The notes under the pieces: generated by a model
Told to the model about the DNA's origin: nothing
The model's database searches: none
What the model saw: only the letters and a program-made list of their open reading frames with translations
Translations under genes and position numbers: made by a program
Part shown: one piece after another, positions 54,934 through 64,000 of the stretch
Position numbering within the stretch: the stretch's first letter is position 1
Layout: every line of letters begins with the position of its first letter
DNA from: Porogramme epimiltina
Lineage: Eukaryota; Basidiomycota; Agaricomycetes; Polyporales; Polyporaceae
Direction: 5' to 3'
NCBI GenBank assembly: GCA_900155495.1
Contig: FTLJ01000476.1
Location: 22,942-86,941, forward strand
Length of the DNA stretch: 64,000 nt

Positions 54934-55255
54934 CGAAGCAGTTTGACCTGGTGGGGGTCCTCCATGGTATGAGTTGCTAGTGTTTTGGCGTTTGGTGTAG
55001 TGACGTCATAGTGCCTAACTCGACGTGCGCGCCGTAAAGTAGCACTGTCACCAGGATGTCGCTCTCATACTAGCGTAATCTGAATCCACACAATATATAC
55101 GCTATAAAAGCATACACATAGATAGTTATTGCACAACATAAAAGCTCGTAGGATATGCTACAGGTAATAGAACAGCGTTCAGGGGTCAGCCGTGGGCATT
55201 AATGCCGGTTCACTCCGTGGGCGGACTCCGCACTCGAGTAAGGTAGATGGAAAGT
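54934..55255. other. Intergenic, no gene recognised
   Basis: This spacer lies between the start of the C2 gene (minus) and the 3' end of paralog C (minus); nothing else was seen. Confidence 0.5.
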
Positions 55256-55802
55256 CTACTGGATGACCACGGTCTCGTTCAACACCTCAAGAGAAGGGAA
55301 GAGCAGAGCCTGTAAGAAAGAAGCCCCTATAAGCATTTGGCAATGATCTGAACACAGTTATACTCTACGCACCCCAACCAGATTGAAGTGCGCGACAGAA
55401 AGCGCAGCCGGTCCCGTCTGGAAGTCATCCGGAACGGTAACCGTGTAGTTCTGAACCAGGGTGGTGCTCCCGGGGGGCAGCTTAGGGTTATACGGGCCCG
55501 CGAAGAGGACCGTGCCGAACTGCTGTGCGGTGGAGAAGCCCTCGCACGTTCCCGCGGGGGCGCGCCCGACGCAGGTAATGAGGCCAATCGCGACGGACAC
55601 CTCTTGGGAGTTAGTGAGACTATTCTGTTGACGGTGTTAGCCATTCCTCTAACGGAAGTTCGCAAGCACGTACAGGGCGGTCGACCTCGACCACGAAGCT
55701 CTGCCCAGGGTGGAAGGTTGATTGCGCGGGTGGGGCGCGAATTACGGCGTTCTGGGCAGCCGCGAGAGTAGCGAGGAGAGCGAGGACGAATGGCGACTTC
55801 AT
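55256..55802 (-). CDS. Small secreted protein, paralog C
   Basis: Three exons (55674-55802, 55373-55624, 55256-55309; 144 aa). The signal peptide is MKSPFVLALLATLAAAQ; mature start NAVIRAPPAQSTFHPGQ. Intron 1 follows VEVDRP and intron 2 follows HFNLVG, both phase 0 as in A and B. The cysteines are farther apart (ITCVGRAPAGTC, C-x8-C), which sets C and D apart as a subfamily. NYTVTVPDDFQTG replaces the NFT block; two glycosylation sites (NYT, NET). The last exon encodes LFPSLEVLNETVVIQ. Function unknown. Confidence 0.88.
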
Positions 55803-56951
55803 GTTCAAAATTGGAGGACGGGATGGAGCGAGTGCCTGTAATAGTACGTCTGACTACTCTCGCTCCCCTGCCTACTCTTAAATACCTTCGCCATTTGTGC
55901 GAGCGCCCCGATCCGCAGGCGGAGGATAGCAGCCCATGACGAATCCTAGTCTAGATTCGGAGAGCACCTAGCCACATTTTCTTGGTCGCAAGGGAACGAG
56001 AGCTAAAGGCAGTGGCCTGCCAGACCTGAAACAGGAGCTGACGCCTCTTGACGTTAGCTGCGAGAATGTAATGATGGGCGATAGACCTACCTCTGCGAAC
56101 GCCCAGAACCCCACGGACGGCGGCGTTTCGGCCCCAAAGTGCCGGGGAGAGAAGGTGAAGCGCTGTTGAGACGGTTTTATACTTAGGTTTCCTAGGCCGA
56201 GACTCGGTGTTTGTACGCGGACATAAGAGTCGACTATATTGACTCACGTAGCAGCAAAACGCCCGTCGAGCTAGGCTGATTCTGGAGCGCCCGAGTGTTG
56301 TGAGCTTGAGGGACACAGAGGCAGCAGTTCATTGCCAATGACACCTGCTCGTGAACATGAACACTGCGACACGAACGTTCGAGAACCTTGTGCGCTGGGC
56401 CCTTAGGGCTGCGTCAGCGAGCGGTTCGGAGAGGTGAGGCCGACTATACCAGTGACACGCCCATGTTTCGGCTGACCCGTAATTGCAAGTCAGTTCGGCT
56501 ACAAGGCCAGAATGAGCTGCGGTGGGGAGTACTCTGTGAGAATCGTTCTACATAGGTTAGCAGGAAAGTGCCAGTCACTCCCTACTCATGGTACTGCGGG
56601 ATGATGGAGCGCAAACTAAGGTTCAACATGTTGCATTGTGCCTATACGGCCGTGCTTAACTGTGGCGCTACCGCACGAGCGGCCCGCTCAAAGGCTCTGA
56701 ACCATGTGAGAGGTCGAATATAGGTATTCTAAAATGGTCACGCTCAGCGAGCGCGAAAACGTCATATAACTTTAACATACCTTGTATGTAGCCACTATGG
56801 TGGCCCGGCAACGCACATCGTGTCAAGGCTCATAAGTTCACGAAGAGTATTCATTCATTGAAGTCGATAGTTATGAGTCTGAATTCTGTAATACAACTGA
56901 TTGCATACATCCTGTCCATAACGGCTGGTCAATACAAGCAAAACGCCCACC
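55803..56951. other. Intergenic between secreted paralogs C and D
   Basis: A 1.15-kb spacer with a possible TATA-like TATTTAA (minus, 55878-55884) 76 bp upstream of paralog C. No other gene was seen; 55951-56316 (minus) is an open frame without family resemblance. Confidence 0.45.
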
Positions 56952-57501
56952 CTACTGGATTATCACGGTCTCGTTCTTGATTTCGAGAGTGGGAATAAAT
57001 TCAGCCTATGCGCCGAGTTAGTTCCTACCAAATAATCTACGACAGCGGCGAACGTACCCCAACCAAAAAGAAATGCGAGACGGAAAGCACCGCGTCGCCC
57101 GCAATGAAACCGTCTGGCACGGTCACAGTAAAGTTTTGCACGAGCGTCGCGCCTCCGGGAGGGGCTTGCGGGGTGTACGGACCGGCAAAGAGGACATCGC
57201 CTATGCCTTGGGAGGGGTCGACGCCATCGCACGTCCCGGGAGGGGCCCGGCCGACGCAGCTGAGAAGGCCGATCGCGACAGAGACATCCTGAGAGCTCGT
57301 GATGGTGTCCTATGGTACAACGTTATATAAGCACGAGCAAACGGGAATTCAGAGACAGATAGACGAAGGTACCGGACGATCAACCTCGACAACGAATTGC
57401 TCTCCAGGTGAAAGGGTAGTGCCAGGAGGAGGGGCGGAGATGACAACGCTCTGTGCAGCCGCGACGGCGGCGCAGAGGACAGCGACGAAGAAGGACTTCA
57501 T
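56952..57501 (-). CDS. Small secreted protein, paralog D
   Basis: Three exons starting MKSFFVAVLCAAVAAAQ and ending PTLEIKNETVIIQ, with the same joints as C (after VEVDRP and after HFFLVG). The Cys block is LLSCVGRAPPGTCDG. C and D share VSVAIG, VGRAP, VLFAGPY, ATLVQN/TTLVQN and NET near the C-terminus, so they are recent tandem duplicates. Glycosylation sites NFT and NET. Signal peptide clear, no anchor. Function unknown. Confidence 0.88.
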
Positions 57502-58546
57502 TGGAGTTGAGCTGGGAGCGACTGTGTGTTGCTTGCTGGTTCGCTGCACAACCTCTATGAGTTTTTATACGCAGTGGTTAGCCCCAGCGCCCCGATTATA
57601 TGTCGAAAACATAGTACCTCCTTGGTCTCGGCCGAAAGTACAGATAAATATAGAGACATGCAACATAAAGCTTCTCCACAAACTATACCATTCGGACCTC
57701 GGTGTGGCGGCCGAAGGTGAGTAGAACAAGGTGCACATGGGCGTGCTGATCTCCTATTCTGTAAATGGTAAAGTTAAGGTGTGGGTCGCTAAAGAGTGAA
57801 TACGTTCACTTGCCTAGAGGTTGGCGAGACTCAGTCTCAGGACGCTCAAAGCAGTAGACCCTTTTAGATGGCTTCGAAAAACACCTGTAGAGCGCCAAAA
57901 GAGCTGGCAATGGTATAGTCGGTGTTTCAGACGGGCGCGCTGTTTGCCGCAGGAGCAAGTCCAATTGCCAAAGGGCCATCTAGGCAGCATATACATAGGC
58001 AGATCAACATGTGCTCACATGAGACGCTGTTAACATGTGAGGCCTCCATGTATGACCGAGCTGTTGGGGTGGCTACAGTGATCTGTTCAGGATTAAGGCC
58101 GGACACGGCCGCTTCAGGTGTAGGATTGTTTTCGAGGGGAGGGCTTCCGACTAGGCCTGCATACGGCGTGTAAGCGACGCATTCTTCAAGTGGCTGAGCT
58201 TACGGCGGCACGTTGACTCTGCTGTTCCAAGGCGCATTCGAGGTCCCGTTTCGTGGATGACTAGCTGAGTTCACGACTCTGGGTATGGAGGTCATTACGG
58301 GTGTTCGAGGGGAAGAGCCAGTCACGACTTGAAGTTGTTGTGAGGTCGTATGTTGATATTACCCTCAATCAACTCCCGTGAAATTCTCTCAAAGTTGGCA
58401 CGATAGACTGGGACACGTCCAGCGAGCCATCCAGGAGAGACATCCAAGAAAACACGTCAAAGCATTGTGATAGCAATAGTAGTACAAAGCGCGGTCGCGT
58501 GCACACACCTTACATCCTCGTCAGCCATAACCGCTAAGTCCAAGAA
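57502..58546. other. Intergenic, no gene recognised
   Basis: This spacer lies between paralog D's promoter and the 3' end of the MATH-BTB gene. It has short frames only, such as 57922-58173 (plus), without support. Confidence 0.45.
57562..57569 (-). promoter_or_regulatory. TATA box of secreted paralog D
   Basis: On the minus strand TATAAAAA lies about 61 bp upstream of the ATG at 57501. Confidence 0.5.
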
Positions 58547-61055
58547 CTAGCTACGAGGCTGAACCTCCGCCCCTTCCGCCTTCCTCTCCTCCGTCATCAA
58601 ATTCTGCAAAATCACAGGCCATACTAATTGGGATCGGTCAGTGCTGCACTCTACACAGAAAGGATTCACGATGAGCGCACCTTCTTCAAAGCCCGGGAAC
58701 CGACCCATCCGGAGCTGTTGGCCGATGGAAAGCATCGCACCCTTGCGGACATCTTTCCAGTGGGCGAAGAGGTAGTCAAGTTCCACCTAGGATTACCGAA
58801 ATTCAGTTGATACAACACTCTACAACCGCAACGGAGGGCCACACACCTTTCGCACGTCCTCAAATGCGACTGAAAACGCAGAGAACAGTTCATGGGTGAC
58901 GTTGTCCACAGAGAGGGACTTGATGATGTGCTGGAACGCACGGTCCTTGAGCTCCTGCAGCCCCAGCTCTGGACACAGAGTCACGTCAGCCTCTCTTCAA
59001 TACGCGCTTCAAAGAACCATTACTCACTGTCCGCGAGCCGATACACCGACTTGGCGGAGGGTGGCTGTGGCCGCCCCGGGTTGTTGCGCTCCCACTCAGC
59101 CAGCCACTCCCTGCGCGAGCGCGGACCGGCTGAAGAGACGCCTGATGCCGACGCGGGCACTTCTGATGTACGTCCAAAGACGTGGGTGTGCTGACTCTCT
59201 GCGAGAGCGGCAGGGGTCGAAGGAATTGAAGGCCCACATTGCGGGCTGGTTGACGAAGATGGGAGAAAGGAGGACGAGAGCGGTGCAAAGATGATGGTGT
59301 TGGTGTAGAGCTACGGAGACCAATGATTCGTTAGAATGTGGAGAGGCAGAGGTGAGTAGTGCGGCGCACATAGTACAGGACTGCGCGGTACGTGGTGTAC
59401 GCGACATCTCGAATGACCACTCGCGTCTTCTTCGGGCCAGGGACTTCGACCTTCGTCACTGGAACGATGTCCGGTTGGGGTGGTTTCGGAGAACGCGTCG
59501 ACTGGCCGTCTAGTTGCTCCAAAGCAAGTTCTCTAGCCCGTGGCGTTGACGGATGGCTCAGTTTCTGTCTGATGTTCCGCTCTTCTTGGTCACTATCGTC
59601 TACGGTCTGTGGTCCATGGTGTTCCGGGTTGTCGTCAACGCTCATTGACATAGGCCTACTCGTCGACACAGGAGCATCAGGTAGCGATACCAGCCTAAAA
59701 CTACCATCCAATGTTGAATCATCTTGGACGTCAGACCCGTCGTGCGGGATATCCTGGTCAATGTCGGCCATATCCTCGTCCTCTGCGTCTGAGTCATCAA
59801 AGTGTTGAGCATATGTGCCGATATCGGATACGCTTGCGTCGTCTGGCGTATTCGCCTCTTGGCCCGCGTCGATGTCGGGGGCGCTTTCCAAGAAACCCGA
59901 GCTGAACACTGACAGCATTGCATCAGTAGAGCATTAAACTGCTGGTGGCGTAGTGTACGAACTTGCGTCATAGTAATCGACCCTTCTAAGCAGCTTCCGC
60001 GCCGCATATATACTACGCGGCCCGACTTTTCCGCGCCGCGGCAGTACAAACTCGACGTCGGAATATAATGGGCTAAAAGTGTGCAATGTTACGACAATGT
60101 ACTGTAGTTCAAATTGAAAGAGCTCACTCGTCGAGTAGACCCCCTATCGAGTCCAAGAAATCCTTGGGGACCACGTATAAGGGTATTGTAGGCACGGGTG
60201 CTGGCGCGGTGGCCACAGAAGTGATGGTGCAGATGATGACAAACGCATCGCTCTGTTTTACAGACGCAGGCTGATAGTACACGATGTCCCTGCGCGCGAA
60301 CTGCGCCCAGCCCCAGTTTTGCGCCTGGTGTTCGCGTCAGCATAGAGTGACGTGCATTGTTGGGATAGAAACGTACTCCAGGATGATAGAACGCGTGATC
60401 ATGGGCTTCTTTGTGGTTGTACTGCGCGGACTTTTGGACGCTGCGCTTATTGTTTGTCTGAGAGGACGACGAAGGAGCAGCGAGTGGAACTCACTTGCGG
60501 ATCTCAAACCCGAAGTTGAATAGTCCGTCGCGAGACCATCTTCATGTAAGACATGAGTACGCGCACTAAAGGGGTGAGAAGACACAGATGCGGTACTCAC
60601 TTTCCATTGATAGCGGCCTCCTTCTCCGCAGTGGTCGGCTGCGTAATAGAAACGATGAGCGGCACGCCGTCGGTCCAAGAGCGGAGTACTCACCTCACAC
60701 CAAAGGTACAAGCTCACAAACGTCTGTCCTTCCGTGCCAACGTTTCCAGAGTTCGCATAGAACAAAATCTGCATGCGGTATAAGTCTAGGGCCTCTCAGC
60801 GGCCCGGAGAGTGGGACTGACTTGCCATCGACCCTCTCCAAACCTTGGCGACTTGATGACCTTTGACTTTGCTTCTCCCTTGCTAGGCCGACGAGAGCAA
60901 ACTTGAGGATCCAGAGCATATATGCTGAAGGTACACACGTACCTGCCCTCAAAAATGTTCGCGAGACCTCGGAGGGTCCATTCGAAGCGGATTGTCGTGC
61001 TCTCCTTCCCATCGGGCTCTTTCGCGCCTGACGGCGGGGGAAGATTCGCCGCCAT
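58547..61055 (-). CDS. MATH-BTB domain protein
   Basis: This is a gene of many short exons running from ATG 61055 to the stop at 58547. The N-terminal MATH-like domain has IRFEWTLRGLANIFEG, SKVIKSPRFGEGRWQ, ILFYANSGN, FVSLYLWCEPTTAEKEAA, LFNFGFEIR, AHDHAF and WGWAQFARRD. A BTB-like part follows (SDVEFVLPRRG, AARKLLRRVDYYDAMFSSGFLES) interrupted by a ~150-residue acidic, Ser-rich insert (DDSDAEDEDMADIDQD), then the second half of the fold (YRAVLYYLYTNTIIFAPLSS) and helices (KSVYRLADKLGLQELKDRAFQHII, NVTHELFSAFSVAFEDVRK). Such proteins recruit substrates to Cul3 ubiquitin ligases; the split BTB with insert is usual in Agaricomycetes. The first intron (about 60 nt) also reads through in frame; the joint that gives EGSKGEAKSK fits the family best. 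Confidence 0.87.
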
Positions 61056-61903
61056 TATGCCACGTCGTTGAGCATACAGGTAAGGGGTTCGTCAGCTGAA
61101 GAGTCGACAACGTCTATGTAGAGATAATAGGAGAAAGCGTAGAGGAAAGACTAGGAGGTGCGGACAGGAGTCCTCGGGCCCTGCTCCTCGAGGTGGCACC
61201 CGTACGGTGGCGGAACAGTGTGGTGGCCCCAGACTCCCGGCCTCTCGGATGCCCCCAGATCGCCGATATCAAATCTCAGATCCCTCCTCGAGCCTTGAGC
61301 TTGAGCTTGGCGCCCGTCCCTGTCCGACTCGGTCGTACAGCCGCGCCATGATCCTGCCCATTACCATGTCTGGGTTCGTAAACATGTCTTCGTAAGCTAC
61401 TCTCCTTACTATGAGGACCTTCTCTTACGATATTTCCCCTATACGTATAGCCCAATGTATGGCTCGCCCAGCCCCCACTGGCGAACCGAGCACGCTGAAA
61501 ACAAGATGTCACTGGCCACGGCAGAGGGTGTTAGCAATTCAGGCGAAAGCAAGCACTACAGGTAGCATGCACGTCCCACAAACGTTCCATGCAAGCCAAT
61601 AAAGCCAACTGAATCATAGATAAAACATCGGAAGCGGCATAGGGTCAAGAACCTGGCCACTGTACGTGGCGTTGATAGGTCCGACACCGTTCCTTTACAA
61701 CTTCCTACTATTGAGTGGTGTGGGCAGTATCTCGTAGGTTCGACATGTCTTGACTAATATGCACCATTTCCAGGACTCATTTTTATACAGAGAACGGGAC
61801 TTATGCACGGCTCCCACCGTGAGAGCCCTCCCAGCAGCCCTCCCATCCGTCGTAGGCCTTGCACCCACGCCTCCTCCCAAGCGGCCCTCCTTCAACTTGT
61901 ACC
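61056..61903. other. Divergent intergenic region
   Basis: This is the head-to-head spacer between the MATH-BTB gene (minus) and hydrolase copy 2 (plus). No gene was seen. Confidence 0.5.
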
Positions 61904-63199
61904 ATGCCAATCACCACCGTAAACGACCACGGCTCAGTGCTCTACTATGAAGACAGTGGCATACCAAACGAGTCTACCAACTACACCACCCTCATTCTCA
62001 TCCACGGGACGTGTTTCCACAGCGGTACGCATCCTCAATCCTCCCTCCCCCTTTCCAGTTTCGCTGACAAAGCCTCCTCCCAGCTACCTACCACCCCCTC
62101 GTCCCCCTCGCAGCACAGCACAACCTCCGCCTTGTGCTCCTCAACCTACGCGGATACCCAGGCTCGACTCCTTACTCCGACGCCGAGCTCGCCGAGCTTT
62201 CCGAGGACCCCGACCACGCCCTGCAGGAGCGCGGTGTAGAGCTTGCCGCGTTCATCCGCTGGTTCATCGAGACGGAGCACACCCCCGCTCCTATCGATTC
62301 CGTGAACGGCGCGCGTACGGGCGGAGTTGCAGTTCTCGCATGGTCTGGCGGGAACGGCACGACTCTAGCCATGTTCGCGCACGCAGACGCTCTCCCCCCA
62401 GAGACTCAAGAGCTCCTAGACAAACACCTCCGGACGCTTATCCTCTACGGTACGCGCATTCCACGCCTCCCCGCCCTCCACCCTCACACCCTCGCACACA
62501 CCCCCAGACCCAAGCTCAGTCGCAATCGGCGCCTCAACCCCCCGCGGGTTCGCAACCTCCGCCGCCATCGACGCCTCCCTCCCCCCCACCTCCCAAGCCC
62601 ACCACTTCGGCCTCCAAGTCAGCGCCTTCTACCCGCCCTTCGCCCTCCCCGCCTCTCTCCCCCCCGAGCCCATCGAGGCCGTCTCGCTCCCGCGCCCCCC
62701 GCTCGCCCACCCCGCGCCGACGACGACCGCAGGCAAGATGAGCGCGGAGGAGCTCGCGGGGATGACGCACCCGCAGATCTTCGCGCGCGTCCAGCCGCGC
62801 ATCTGGGCGCCCGCGATGCGCCCCGCCGCACAAGCGAACGTCGCGCGCGCGCTGTACGACTGCCGCATCCTCCCATGCCCGGGGGCGGGGGCGGTGGTGG
62901 GGGAGGGCGAGGGGAAAGAGGAGAAGGCGAAAGCGTGGCCGGGGGTGCGCGCACACCTCGTCTGGTGCGACATGACGCTCGGCTCGGTCGCGTGGGCCGC
63001 GGCGGTGTTGCGGTGCAAGCACGCAGAGGCAGACGAGGGCGCACGGAGGCCGCTGGAGGTGCATACGCTCGAGGGGGCGAACCACTTCGTAAGTGCGGAT
63101 GCTACTTGGAGAGTCAGGTGGCGAAGCTTATTGTGCCGCGAATAGATCCACTGGGAAGAGCCGGAGAAGTTCATTAAACTCCTAGCTGAGATCATCTGA
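61904..63199 (+). CDS. Alpha/beta-hydrolase fold protein (copy 2)
   Basis: Four exons: start at 61904 (MPITTVNDHGSVLYYEDSG), joints after HS/ATYHP, LILY/DPS and NHF/IHW, stop at 63197-63199. LILIHGTCFHSA is the oxyanion segment. The nucleophile elbow is VLAWSGGNG, the acid is in LVWCDMTLGS and the His in EGANHFIHWEEPE. It is a paralog of the gene at 46035-47279 with the same three intron positions. The middle exon is much GC-richer than in copy 1, with long Pro/Ala runs between the elbow and the acid, and a Gly/Glu-rich insert (about 62878-62935) lacking in copy 1. GC-driven frames on the other strands here are shadows. Substrate unknown. Confidence 0.83.
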
Positions 63200-64000
63200 A
63201 GCAGAAGACGTCAGTAGTAGTTCATATACGAGCACGACATACGGAGACGACAATCGAATGATGGGCTGGACTATGCATAAGACTACAGATATCGGCATTG
63301 GGTACAGGGTCCCCAAGTTCACTCGGCGAACGAGATTCGAGATAAATGTACAATGTGTCCTATACCGACAACCTCCGCAAACAATCATTTACGCCACAAA
63401 TAGGTCCCAGTACTGCTCACCCGATTACGAGACCCTGAGACCTCCAGCTAAATCAGTCCACACAATAACGCACAAATAGCACAGAAGGTCCGCCCGCGCG
63501 CACCATCTCCGCCATCCGGAAGTACGGCCACTCAAGTATCGTCCGCGCGGGGAGCGGCCGCGGGCAGGCGGCGGCGTGGTGGTGATTCTACAAACGGCGT
63601 CGCCGTCAACTCATTTAAAACGTAACGTACGGGATACATATGTATGTAGCAATGGGCCACAGCGAGGGGGGTGAAATACATCATGTGGGTGGCGCCGCGG
63701 CGGGGCGGGGCGGGGCGGAGGCGGAGGCGCAGTGGAGGTAAAAAGGCAAATATGTAGTCCGTGCGCGTGTGGACCGTAGGCGTGTCGTCAGTGTAACTAG
63801 TGGCGTTGGTACGGTATTGTCGACGGAGAGCGTGTCGTGAGCGGCGTGAGATCGTCAACAGAGTTCAGAGTAAGGATGATACGCGTAAGGGTAAGGATAA
63901 GCACGGGAGGAGGGGAAGCGAGCACAGGGTGCAGCGGCGGTGGCGAACGACAGGGAAAGGAACGGGCGACCAGCGAGGAGGGAGGGGGGGGGGGGTGGGG
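63200..64000. other. Intergenic, GC-rich right end
   Basis: No gene recognised. Contains GGGGC-type repeats near 63696-63722 and a G run in the last 20 bases, cut by the window end. Confidence 0.45.

Noticed and set aside
62629..63195. 188-codon minus frame inside hydrolase copy 2
   Set aside because: Shadow caused by very high GC3 in the opposite coding exon.
1..64000. tRNA, rRNA or CRISPR features
   Set aside because: No cloverleaf with A/B box spacing, no rRNA-like conserved stretch and no spaced direct-repeat array were seen by eye; small RNA genes could still be missed.

Overview
The window looks like nuclear DNA of a filamentous basidiomycete, most likely an Agaricomycete. Nearly all recognisable genes are split by many short introns of about 50-60 nt with GT-AG (rarely GC-AG) borders. 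The gene content is also typical of that group: a MATH-BTB protein, F-box proteins, a KRE6/SKN1 glucan-synthesis protein, an expansin-like secreted protein, a seven-helix orphan membrane protein and paralogous small secreted proteins. There is no viral or bacterial gene block. Exon borders were placed by hand from splice signals, reading frame and family knowledge. For the branched-chain dehydrogenase, expansin-like, agmatinase, glycerol dehydrogenase, KRE6, first F-box, FAD and small-secreted genes, the summed exon lengths give an intact frame from ATG to stop.

Layout. At 0.8-3.0 kb (minus) lies the branched-chain 2-oxoacid dehydrogenase E1 alpha gene, with two micro-exons of 9 and 8 nt. At 3.7-4.3 kb is an expansin-like secreted protein, and at 5.2-7.3 kb (minus) a single-pass membrane protein with a Thr/Pro repeat stalk. 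The stretch 7.3-11.2 kb is gene-poor. From 11.2 to 21.5 kb come a secreted-type agmatinase (minus), a MATE transporter, a glycerol dehydrogenase, a non-coding stretch with an inverted-repeat element enclosing telomere-like repeats, and an APC-family permease. From 21.7 to 29.8 kb come a small orphan protein, a seven-helix membrane protein, a ZIP9-like zinc transporter and KRE6/SKN1.

From 30.5 to 45.1 kb come a Ulp2/SENP6-7-like SUMO protease, two F-box-type genes (minus), a divergent pair (FAD-dependent oxidoreductase and short-chain dehydrogenase), and a third F-box gene. From 46.0 to 64 kb are two paralogous alpha/beta hydrolases about 15 kb apart in inverted orientation, a two-exon orphan gene, four paralogs of an unnamed small secreted protein family (two plus, two minus) surrounding a C2-domain gene, and a MATH-BTB gene.

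Most neighbours have unrelated housekeeping, transport or wall functions and are not an operon-like pathway. The stretch most like a local system is 50.8-57.5 kb, where four secreted paralogs share intron positions, two cysteines and N-glycosylation sites, and have TATA-like boxes 60-110 bp upstream. The FAD/SDR divergent pair is the other candidate for shared regulation.
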